Source of the DNA: Azoarcus sp031556475
GTDB taxonomy: Bacteria; Pseudomonadota; Gammaproteobacteria; Burkholderiales; Rhodocyclaceae
Length of the DNA stretch: 64,000 nucleotides
Direction of reading: 5' to 3'
Assembly (NCBI GenBank): GCA_031556475.1
Contig: JAVBSY010000065.1
Coordinates: forward strand, 7,963 to 71,962
Shown here: positions 8,279 through 16,067 of the stretch, in pieces
How the letters are laid out: each line of letters begins with the position of its first letter
How positions within the stretch are numbered: position 1 is the first letter of the stretch
The notes under the pieces: model-generated
The model's input: only the letters and a program-made list of their open reading frames with translations
Told to the model about the DNA's origin: nothing
The model's database searches: none
Program-made: the position numbers and the translations under genes

Positions 8279-9301
8279 ATGAGCCGAAGGGGTTTGTCCG
8301 TGTGTCGCGTCACGCTCACGCAGTTTCTGATGGAGCAGCAGCAGAAAGGGCGTGCTGCCGCCGATCTGTGCCTGCTGCTCGAGGTCGTGGCGCACGCGGT
8401 CAAGGAGATCAGCGTCATTGTGGCGAAAGGCGAACTGGCCGGCGCGCTGGGCGAGGCGGGTTCCGACAATGTGCAGGGCGAGGCGCAGAAGAAACTCGAC
8501 GTGATCGCCAACACGATCATGCTGCAGGCCAACGAGTGGGGCGGGTACCTTGCGGCGATGGCGTCCGAGGAGGTCAGCGAGGTCCATCATATTCCCGCCG
8601 AATATCCGAAGGGCGGCTATCTGCTGCTGTTCGATCCGCTCGATGGTTCATCCAATATCGACGTCAATATTTCCGTCGGCACGATTTTCTCCGTGCTGCG
8701 CAATCCCCCCGGCGCAGGCCAGCCGACCGAGGCCAGCTTTCTGCAGCCGGGGTGCGAGCAGGTGGTTGCCGGGTATGCGCTGTACGGGCCTTCGACACAG
8801 CTTGTACTGACCGTGGGCGACGGCGTTCACTGTTTTACGCTGGATCGGGAAACCGGCGCCTTCATCTACACCAAGGCGAACATGACGGTGCCGGAAGAAA
8901 CGCAGGAATATGCCATCAACGCCTCCAATGCCCGTTTCTGGGAAGCGCCGGTGCAGCGCTACATCGCCGAACTGCAACAGGGCAAGAGCGGGCCGCGCGG
9001 CAGGGATTTCAACATGCGCTGGGTCGCGTCGATGGTGGCCGACGTGCATCGCGTGCTGAACCGTGGCGGTGTGTTCATGTATCCCCTGGACGAAAAATGC
9101 CGCGACAAGGGCGGCAAGCTGCGCCTGCTCTACGAAGCCAATCCGATGGCGATGCTGATCGAACAGGCTGGCGGCGCCGCGACCACGGGGCGGCAGCGTA
9201 TTCTCGACGTGCGCCCGACCGGGCTGCACCAGCGCGTACCGGTCATCCTCGGGTCGAAGGCCGAAGTGGAAAGAGTGGCTGCCTATCATCGCGAAGACTG
9301 A
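8279..9301 (+). CDS. fbp: Fructose-1,6-bisphosphatase class I
   Basis: The protein is 340 aa and hydrolyses fructose-1,6-bisphosphate to fructose-6-phosphate in gluconeogenesis (and in the Calvin cycle where present). The metal/phosphate signature DPLDGSSNIDVN is at residues 119-130. The upstream SEE (97-99) supplies further metal ligands. MRWVASMVADVHR, GGVFMYP and KLRLLYEANPMAMLIEQAGG are the family's substrate-binding blocks. A GAGGGAG ribosome-binding site lies 9 bases before the ATG. Its length and motifs are normal. It is followed after about 45 bases by tamA on the same strand. Confidence 0.97.
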   Translation: MSRRGLSVCRVTLTQFLMEQQQKGRAAADLCLLLEVVAHAVKEISVIVAKGELAGALGEAGSDNVQGEAQKKLDVIANTIMLQANEWGGYLAAMASEEVSEVHHIPAEYPKGGYLLLFDPLDGSSNIDVNISVGTIFSVLRNPPGAGQPTEASFLQPGCEQVVAGYALYGPSTQLVLTVGDGVHCFTLDRETGAFIYTKANMTVPEETQEYAINASNARFWEAPVQRYIAELQQGKSGPRGRDFNMRWVASMVADVHRVLNRGGVFMYPLDEKCRDKGGKLRLLYEANPMAMLIEQAGGAATTGRQRILDVRPTGLHQRVPVILGSKAEVERVAAYHRED

Positions 9302-9347
9302 AGGCAGGCGGGGAGGCGGGTGGAAAAACGCTGCGGTGCGTGAGCCG

Positions 9348-11132
9348 ATGCGTGAGTGCATAGGCAAGACCTTGCGAGGTTTGCTGTGCGCGGCCTTGGT
9401 GCTTGCGCATTGTGGCGGTGCGGCGGCGGCCGAAGTGAAGCGCGTCGAGGTCGAACTGATCGCGCCCGAGGACGTTCAAGCCCTGCTGCGCCAGCATATA
9501 CGCATACTCGGCGGCGGCGAGCAGACGTTGCCGGAAAACGATGCGGCGCGCGCCGCCCTGACTCGCCGCATGCGCCGGGAGGTGTCCGACCTGCTGGCTG
9601 CGGAAGGGTATTTTTCCCCCACGGTTCGCCTCGACCGCAGCGAGGCCGGGCGTTGGCGCGTAACCGTGGAGCCGGGAGCACGGACGGCCGTGACCGAGGT
9701 TACGCTGTCGTTCGAGGGTGAGTTGGGCGAGAGCGAGGCGGGCAAGGGTGAGGTGGGCAAGGACGACCCCAAGCGCGTTGCCGCGCTACGCGCAGCGTGG
9801 CGCTTGCCGGTCGGGCACTTTTTTCGCCAGGCGGACTGGGATGAAGCCAAGCAGCAGTTGCTCGACGAAGTGAGCGCGCATCGTTATGTCGCCGCGCGTA
9901 TCGTCCAGAGCCGCGCCGAAATCGACCCGGATACGGCAACGGCCAAACTGGCGGTCACGCTCGACAGCGGCCCGCCGTTTTTTCTTGGCCCCCTGGAGAC
10001 CGAGGGGCTGGCCGATCTGCCGGCCGATTTTGTCGAGCGCTACAACACGCTCGAAGAGGGGCGGCCCTACGACCGCGACATGCTGCTCGCCTTTCAGCGC
10101 GTCCTGCAGAATACGCCGCAGCTTGCCTCCGCAACGGTCGACATCGAGCGCGACCCGTCGCAGGCCGCGGCCGCGCCGGTGCGCGTCCGGGTTGTCGAGG
10201 CGGAGCCGAAGCGGCTGGGTTTCGGTACGGGCTTTTCCAGCAATACCGGCTATCGGGTGGAGGCGACCTACCGCGACGTGAATCTGGCCGGGGCCGGTTG
10301 GGAGTTGTCGTCCGGCGCTCGTCTGGAACAGAAGCGCCAATCGGCCTACGCCGACATTTTTTTGCCGCCTCCGCGGAATGCGCGCTACCGCGATAGCATC
10401 GGAGCGTCGATTGAGCGCAGCGACCTGGAAGGGCTATGGCAGCAGACCGAAGCCGTCGGCGTGGCGAGAACGGTACGGCGCGGCAATATCGAAACCAAGC
10501 TTGCGCTACGCTTCCAGCGTGAAGAGTTGCGCCCCGATGGCGCTGAGCCGAGCTCGCAGGACGCGCTGACGCTGAACTGGACCTGGGTGCAGCGCGCGGT
10601 GGACAGCCTGCTCGACCCGCGTACCGGCCGTGTGCTCGAATTTCAGCTTGGGGGCGGCACCAGTGCCGCCTCGATCGACCAGAATTTTTTCCGCCTGTAT
10701 GGCCGCTACGTTCATTACCAACCGATAGGCGAGAAAGACAACCTGATCCTGCGGGCCGAGGGCGGCATCACGCTGGCGACCAGCCGCGATGGCGTGCCGC
10801 AGGATTTTCTCTTCCGTACCGGCGGCACCCAGACGGTGCGCGGCTATGCGTATCAGAGCCTGGGCGTGGAGGATGGCGACGCTACCGTGGGCGGGCGCTA
10901 CCTGGGCGTGACCAGTGCCGAGTACGTGCATTGGCTGGACCAGCAGTGGGGGGCGGCGTTTTTCGTCGATGCCGGCGACGCCGCCGATTCGCGGGAGGAA
11001 TTCCGCCTGCGTGTCGGCTACGGCGCCGGCGCGCGCTGGCGCAGCCCGGCCGGGCCGCTGGCGGTGGATCTGGCCTGGGGGCAGGACGATCGGCGCCTGC
11101 GCCTGCATTTCGGCGTCGCCATCGCGTTCTGA
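9348..11132 (+). CDS. tamA: TamA-like Omp85 outer-membrane assembly protein
   Basis: This outer-membrane protein of about 594 aa inserts autotransporters and other barrels. It starts with a signal peptide (hydrophobic LLCAALVLAH, cleavage near GGAAAAEV). POTRA-like repeats follow, to about residue 285. The Omp85 barrel begins at LGFGTGFSSNTGYRVEATYRDVNLAGAG. The diagnostic L6-loop motif lies in GGTQTVRGYAYQSLG, and the last residue is phenylalanine (VAIAF), as expected for Bam-recognised barrels. The start is uncertain between GTG 9336 and ATG 9348. The usual partner tamB is not next to it: the following gene is a convergent HD-GYP sensor. Confidence 0.92.
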   Translation: MRECIGKTLRGLLCAALVLAHCGGAAAAEVKRVEVELIAPEDVQALLRQHIRILGGGEQTLPENDAARAALTRRMRREVSDLLAAEGYFSPTVRLDRSEAGRWRVTVEPGARTAVTEVTLSFEGELGESEAGKGEVGKDDPKRVAALRAAWRLPVGHFFRQADWDEAKQQLLDEVSAHRYVAARIVQSRAEIDPDTATAKLAVTLDSGPPFFLGPLETEGLADLPADFVERYNTLEEGRPYDRDMLLAFQRVLQNTPQLASATVDIERDPSQAAAAPVRVRVVEAEPKRLGFGTGFSSNTGYRVEATYRDVNLAGAGWELSSGARLEQKRQSAYADIFLPPPRNARYRDSIGASIERSDLEGLWQQTEAVGVARTVRRGNIETKLALRFQREELRPDGAEPSSQDALTLNWTWVQRAVDSLLDPRTGRVLEFQLGGGTSAASIDQNFFRLYGRYVHYQPIGEKDNLILRAEGGITLATSRDGVPQDFLFRTGGTQTVRGYAYQSLGVEDGDATVGGRYLGVTSAEYVHWLDQQWGAAFFVDAGDAADSREEFRLRVGYGAGARWRSPAGPLAVDLAWGQDDRRLRLHFGVAIAF

Positions 11133-11206
11133 GTGGCTGCCCCGTGTGGGTGATGGTCGATGATGTGCCCTGCCAATTCAACTGTCGATCTGTGAAGTCT
11201 CCTGCG

Positions 11207-14152
11207 CTACAGGTCGTTCTGTTCCGGTCGAAGGTATTGCGCGGCGTATTGCTGCGGAACCCCCGCCTGAAGGAAGAGTTCGTACACGTCGGGATCGATG
11301 TGGTTACGCGCCTTGAAACCGTCCATGATCTTCAGCGCTTCACTGAGTGTTTTGCTCGATTTGTACGGCCGGTCCGAGGCGGTGAGTGCCTCGAAAATGT
11401 CGGAGACGGCCATCATGCGGGCGCTCCAGCTCATTTCTTCACGTTTGATGCTGCGCGGGTATCCCTTGCCATCCATGGTTTCGTGATGCGAACCGACGAT
11501 TTCGGGAACGTTGCGCAGATGTCTGGGTAGCGGCAACTGATCCAGCATCAGGATGGTCTGGGTGATGTGGTCGTTGATCTTGTAGCGTTCTTCCTCGGTC
11601 AGCGTGCCCCGCCGTATGCTGAGGTTGTACAGCTCGCCACGGTTGTACAGGGCGCTCGGGGTCTTTATCTTGAACCCCCGGTTCTTGTCGGGGGGAATGA
11701 GGTCCTTCTCGCCGCGTTCGATGATGTGCTCGGGACAGTCCATCAACAGTGGTTCGAGCGTGGGCAGTTCCGGCGTGGGCGTGCGGTCCATCCGTGCCCG
11801 TTCCCCGTGCGAAATACCCAAGCGCTTGTCCAACGTTCGCAGCCAGGTACGCTTGCCGATGGCGGCAAGCCGCTCCACGGCCGCATCGTCCATGGATTCA
11901 CTACCGGCATTGCAGGACGCCACGAAGGCGAAATCGTCATCCAGGGCACACAAGGCTTCGTCGAGCTTGCGTTGCTCGCATCCTTCATCGGCACCGTCGA
12001 GGATGGCGCGCAGGCAGCTTATTTCCGCGTCGCGCTTGAGCACTTCGAAACGCGTGCGTATCTCGTGGATGCGGTCGTACAGGGTTTCCAGCTTGGTGGC
12101 CTTGTCCATGACATATTCGGGCGTGGTGATCTTGCCGCAGTCATGGAGCCAGCCGGCCAGTTTCGCTTCTTCCCACCCATCCTCGTCGAGCGTGAAATCC
12201 TTGAGCGGCCCTTCGTTGGCATTGCAGGCAGCCTGCAACAGCATCTGGAAAATGACCGGTACGCGCTGGCAATGTCCTCCCGTATCGGGTGACTTGGCAT
12301 CGATGGCGCCGGCGAGGATGCGGATGAGGGCGTCGCGCAGTTCCCGCTGGCCCTCGATCAGACTTTGATTTTCCAGCGCGATCGCGGCTGTGCTTGCGAC
12401 GGCTTCGATAAAGCTCACCTGCTGAGCCTGGAATCCGCAGGCACCGGTACGGATGGCTTTGAACAAGGCCAATACGCCCAGGTTTTCGCCCATGCGATCG
12501 TGCAGTGGAATGCAAACGACATCGATCCGCTCGACGTCGTTATCGGCAAAACCGGGGGCCAGGAAAGTCGTCTCGCCGTATTGGTCTGCACGCTCGATCA
12601 CTGTCTGCACAATCGTGTTGCGCAGTATGGCTTCGCCAACGGGCAACTGTGCTTCCAGTTCGGCGTGGTTCGCCGGCGTACACTTGATTTCGCGGCCTTT
12701 CATCCAGCAAACGTAACCGTCCTTGAGGCGGGAGCCATTTTCGCCCAGCAGGGTCAGCAAGCCGCCGTCGGCGCCGGTTATCGCCAGGGTTTTGTTCAAC
12801 ACGTGTTCCAGCAGCGTGTCGAAATTGCGTTCCGCGCTGATGGTTTGCGTGATGGCAAGGAACTGCTGGATGTTGTTCCACATGTAATCCACGCCTTCGG
12901 TCAGGACATGAATTTCCTCGACCCTGGAATCGATGGACTTCGCCTGCTTTTCGAAGCGGAACTGCTGGATTTGCTGGATTTTTTCCGCCAACGTGCGTAG
13001 CGGTGTGGAAACACGCCGGGCCACGACCCAGACCAAAGGCACGGACAGGATCAGAATGCCCAGCATGATCAGAACCGTGTGGTGTAGAAAATCCACGGCA
13101 TCGGCCAGCACTTCGTCCTTGGGAATGGCCAGCAACGTGACGGCATTCCTCTTTTCGTCGACGCCCGATTCTTTCACGGAGAGTATCCAGTCTCTTTCAC
13201 CATCGCTGATATTGATGCCATCTCCACGCCATCCGGCTTGATAGGCTTGCATGCCGAGTCTGAGCACGGGTGGCAGATCCTCCAGCCGGCGTGCGCGTGC
13301 CGTTCCAGATTTTTCATGGATCACCATGCCGCTGGCCGCTGCGACCAAGGTGCCATCCGACCGGAACAGGGCGAGATGGGATCTTTCGGACGGCAGATCG
13401 TGCGCCAGCAAATTGGAAAGCTCGGATAGATTCATGCTTACGCCAACCACGGCATCACCGGCGCGGTTTTTCATGGCTAAAGTCACGACGATCTGCCCGG
13501 CAAAAGACCAGTACGGCTCGGTAATGGTCAGGCCGTTCGTTTTCATGGCCTCCCGATACCAGGGGCGCGTATGGACGTCGTAGTCATTATGGACGTCGTA
13601 GTTATTCGTGATTGGCACACGCAGCAAAAGCCGAAAGTCATTATCGAAAAACAGGTGTTCGGTCGTCCGTCCGCCGTCCTTGCCAACCTCCAGGCTATGC
13701 ACTGCCCAAACGCTGCCCGGTGGAGCCTCCGGGTAAAGCAAGACGGAATTCGCGGTCAGGCGGCGTATCCGCAGAAAATCCCCGTTGTCGTATCCATATA
13801 CGAGCGAATCGATCAGCGGATAGGCACTCAACACTGTCCCTACCCGCGACAGGTAATTAAGACGCATCTCCAGGCTTCGGGATTCGATCATGCTTCCCTG
13901 GGCCAGGGCGTTGATGAAAACCTGTATCGGCCGGCGTACCCCGTATATGGTCCAATTTGTCACCGTCTCGGCCACATGGCGAACCAACTGGTTGTTGGCG
14001 GATATTATCGTTTTGGACACCATGCGGTATCCGGCAAAGGCCAGCGTCAAACCAGTCGCCAGCACGAGGACGGTGAACAGCAGCCCCATATGCTGCTGAA
14101 ACCCGAAACGCCAAAAATCCTTGCTTCCTTTTTGCCCGGCGTTTTCCAACAT
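11207..14152 (-). CDS. Membrane-bound sensor with Cache, HAMP-like, GAF and HD-GYP domains
   Basis: The protein is about 981 aa. TM1 is near residues 21-42. A periplasmic double-Cache sensor (about 60-330) contains TRPWYREAM and VVGVSMNLSELS. TM2 follows (TVLIMLGILILSVPLVWVV), then a HAMP-like linker and a GAF domain (about 440-600) ending in IALENQSLIEGQRELRDALI. The last part is an HD-GYP phosphodiesterase: the HD pair lies in LHDCGK (H670, D671) and HHETMDGKGYP at 889-899. Known HD-GYP enzymes degrade cyclic di-GMP in the cytoplasm. About 160 extra residues separate the two halves. The start at 14152 is preferred because AAAGGCGG precedes it. No partner gene is adjacent. Confidence 0.9.
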   Translation of the reverse strand: MLENAGQKGSKDFWRFGFQQHMGLLFTVLVLATGLTLAFAGYRMVSKTIISANNQLVRHVAETVTNWTIYGVRRPIQVFINALAQGSMIESRSLEMRLNYLSRVGTVLSAYPLIDSLVYGYDNGDFLRIRRLTANSVLLYPEAPPGSVWAVHSLEVGKDGGRTTEHLFFDNDFRLLLRVPITNNYDVHNDYDVHTRPWYREAMKTNGLTITEPYWSFAGQIVVTLAMKNRAGDAVVGVSMNLSELSNLLAHDLPSERSHLALFRSDGTLVAAASGMVIHEKSGTARARRLEDLPPVLRLGMQAYQAGWRGDGINISDGERDWILSVKESGVDEKRNAVTLLAIPKDEVLADAVDFLHHTVLIMLGILILSVPLVWVVARRVSTPLRTLAEKIQQIQQFRFEKQAKSIDSRVEEIHVLTEGVDYMWNNIQQFLAITQTISAERNFDTLLEHVLNKTLAITGADGGLLTLLGENGSRLKDGYVCWMKGREIKCTPANHAELEAQLPVGEAILRNTIVQTVIERADQYGETTFLAPGFADNDVERIDVVCIPLHDRMGENLGVLALFKAIRTGACGFQAQQVSFIEAVASTAAIALENQSLIEGQRELRDALIRILAGAIDAKSPDTGGHCQRVPVIFQMLLQAACNANEGPLKDFTLDEDGWEEAKLAGWLHDCGKITTPEYVMDKATKLETLYDRIHEIRTRFEVLKRDAEISCLRAILDGADEGCEQRKLDEALCALDDDFAFVASCNAGSESMDDAAVERLAAIGKRTWLRTLDKRLGISHGERARMDRTPTPELPTLEPLLMDCPEHIIERGEKDLIPPDKNRGFKIKTPSALYNRGELYNLSIRRGTLTEEERYKINDHITQTILMLDQLPLPRHLRNVPEIVGSHHETMDGKGYPRSIKREEMSWSARMMAVSDIFEALTASDRPYKSSKTLSEALKIMDGFKARNHIDPDVYELFLQAGVPQQYAAQYLRPEQNDL

Positions 14153-14262
14153 GATCGACCGCCTTTCGGAAATCATCCCGCCTCAGGGAATCTTTGAACC
14201 ATTGCAGTACCGTCAAGCCAGCGAAGCCGTAAAAACACTTGCAGCCCCGACACGGGAGGCTT

Positions 14263-14797
14263 TTACGTTACCGATACAACGAAGCGGCACCTGCACTTCA
14301 CCAAGGCGCCCGGCACCATGTGGCCGTCGGAGCCTTGGAGGAAGCCGCTTCTGTCGATCAAACCCGGAAACACGCGACCGCATTGCGCATGTTCCGCGCC
14401 AATATGTCGATATGAACCGCGGTGTCCAACGAGTTTTTGCTCTTCTGGCGTCAGTTCGGTGGATGCGTATTTTTGCCAATAATCGGCAAATTCCTTCAGA
14501 TCGGTTTCAGCTTTATCCAAAGTGCACCGTGTGCGGGTGGTCAAAATGAGTCTCCGATATTTTTGCGCTTGGAGCATGCTGCAGGGCACGAAATATTTCG
14601 GTATCGGTATCGGCTAGAAGCGTGTCTACTTTCTCGATTTCCAAAAGAGGAAGAACGCTGTTCTGGTAGGTGTTGTCCATATGTGCTTCGATCGTTCGCA
14701 TACCATATGCGCCAAATACGGCAACAGCGATCGTTATAGTCGCGGACAAAACGACGAGAACGAAAAGACGCTGACCAACTTTGAGTTTATTGAGCAT
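14263..14797 (-). pseudogene. Remnant of a methyl-accepting chemotaxis protein (frameshifted N-terminal part)
   Basis: From the ATG at 14797 a typical chemoreceptor N-terminus can be read: MLNKLKVGQRLFVLVVLSA, one membrane helix, then a four-helix-bundle ligand domain (MDNTYQNSVLPLLEIEKV, FRALQHAPSAK). The frame shifts by one base near 14519. The bundle continues in the next frame as LDKAETDLKEFADYWQKYASTELTPEEQKLV. After about 14420 neither frame resembles the family. The second membrane helix, HAMP and methylated signalling domain are missing. It is a dead fragment. The 50 bases that follow it (14213-14262) keep no recognisable family sequence. Confidence 0.75.
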
Positions 14798-15778
14798 AAG
14801 GGTCTCCAAGAAACGAGGGTTTTTATGCATTTCAGCTAAGGCATGGTGGAAATGCAGCCATATGAACAACAACGACAAAGTGAGCGCCCACAAATCCCCC
14901 TGTGCCTTGAAACTCAACACATGGAGTCGTTTTTTCAGCGAACATCCGTGATGCACCCGTGGATGCTTCAAGGATATTCAGGGCACTTCGAAACGATTAA
15001 AGCCTTATTTTTATTATGGGTTTATGGGCAAACGATATGCAGGAAACCGTTCCTTCCCCGTTTTGTGGTTCGCTATCGTTTATTGAGATCATGCGCTCAC
15101 AAGGCAAGAGGAAAAACTGTGAGTGCAGGATCGAGACTGCTGAAAATAATGGTTGATCGATTAGATTTATTTATGCTCAGGCACGCATACGATAGCAAGA
15201 CAACAATGTCTCAGTAAGTTGAATTTGAAAAAAAATGTAATGTTTACGCGCTTTGTTCTATCTGTATCGCATGGGTTCAGCCTTGAAACCATTGCAGAAT
15301 GGCAGGTTGATTATTTGCCATGCTGTCGGTCCGGGCGCAGCCAAAGGTTCATCCGAATCAACCGATTTCGCGGTTGAACATGGTCCTGGGCAACCACAGG
15401 CAGAGAGGAATGTTCGAGCGTGATGGCGATGGGGCCTGTATGAACCCCCGGCATGAAAGAAGTCCGTCCGGAAGGAAACAATTTTTCAACGCTGTTCATA
15501 TGTTTCCGGATTTCCACCAAAACGCCCTGAAATCCTCCGGCACGGGTTGTATGAACGGTGACAGGAAATACTCGATGATGTGACGCTGATCCGCTTTCGC
15601 TTTTTGGCCGCCATGCCGGCCAATCCAGTTTGCCGATGATTTCGTCATGGTTATTTCGCCCTGAGCAACCCGCAATCCGTTGATTTTCCTTGAAATTTTC
15701 AGTGGTAGGCATGTTCTGATTTGCAAGGTATGGTGCGTATCAAGCCTGTTTGTCTGCAAATATCTCCAAGGACTTCCG
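14798..15778. other. Low-GC gap without a convincing gene
   Basis: About 1 kb with much lower GC than the rest of the window. Open frames of 90-130 codons exist on both strands (for example 15311-15712 minus and 14843-15217 plus), but none has a good ribosome-binding site, a known motif or consistent codon use. Minus frames at 15496-15658 and 15311-15560 could be two halves of one frameshifted small gene (MTKSSANWIGRHGG... then EKLFPSGRTSFMPG...), which I cannot identify. I read this as decayed accessory DNA. Confidence 0.5.
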
Positions 15779-16006
15779 ATGGGACCGAAGCCTTCGCAAC
15801 CGGCCACGGGTGAACTGTTTCGCCCTCGACTGGACGATTTGCTGAACATGAAGTGGTGCAGCTTGGCACTGTGCCAGGAGGCGGAGAGAGGCTCTGCTCG
15901 GCAACCTATGGCGATCCCTTTGAGAGAAGCGATAAGCTTGTCCGAAGGCGAACTGGCGTTGTCAAATAAGTCGGAAATAAGCTCAAGCTCAAGACCAATT
16001 CTGTAG
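15779..16006 (+). pseudogene. Possible IS5-type transposase N-terminal stub
   Basis: From the ATG at 15779 the translation begins MGPKPSQPATGELFRPRLDD followed by LLNM. The segment LFRPRLDDLLNM is like the N-terminus of IS5-group transposases, where such a block precedes a His-Pro-Leu segment. Here the resemblance stops after about 25 codons, the rest is unrelated, and the frame ends at 16006 with no DDE residues. No terminal inverted repeats were found. The match is from memory only, so confidence is low. Confidence 0.35.
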
Positions 16007-16010
16007 CATC

Positions 16011-16037
16011 AGATCCCCCGCCATTGGCGGGGGATCT
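16011..16037 (-). terminator. Stem-loop after the giant gene, probable terminator or processing hairpin
   Basis: A perfect 13-bp inverted repeat (AGATCCCCCGCCA and its complement around one T) lies 30 bases past the stop of the giant gene. A T-run (GGTTTTTCTT) occurs on the plus-strand side at 16046-16055, but the minus-strand side has no U-run. It may therefore end transcription from the left, or act as a 3' stabilising hairpin for the very long mRNA. Its nearly spacer-free symmetry also fits an IS-end remnant. Confidence 0.55.
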
Positions 16038-16067
16038 GTACCGTCGGTTTTTCTTCTCTTCCCTTCG

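Noticed and set aside
15311..15849. Two overlapping minus-strand frames of 133 and 117 codons.
   Set aside because: No motif, no ribosome-binding site, low GC; at most halves of an unidentified dead gene.
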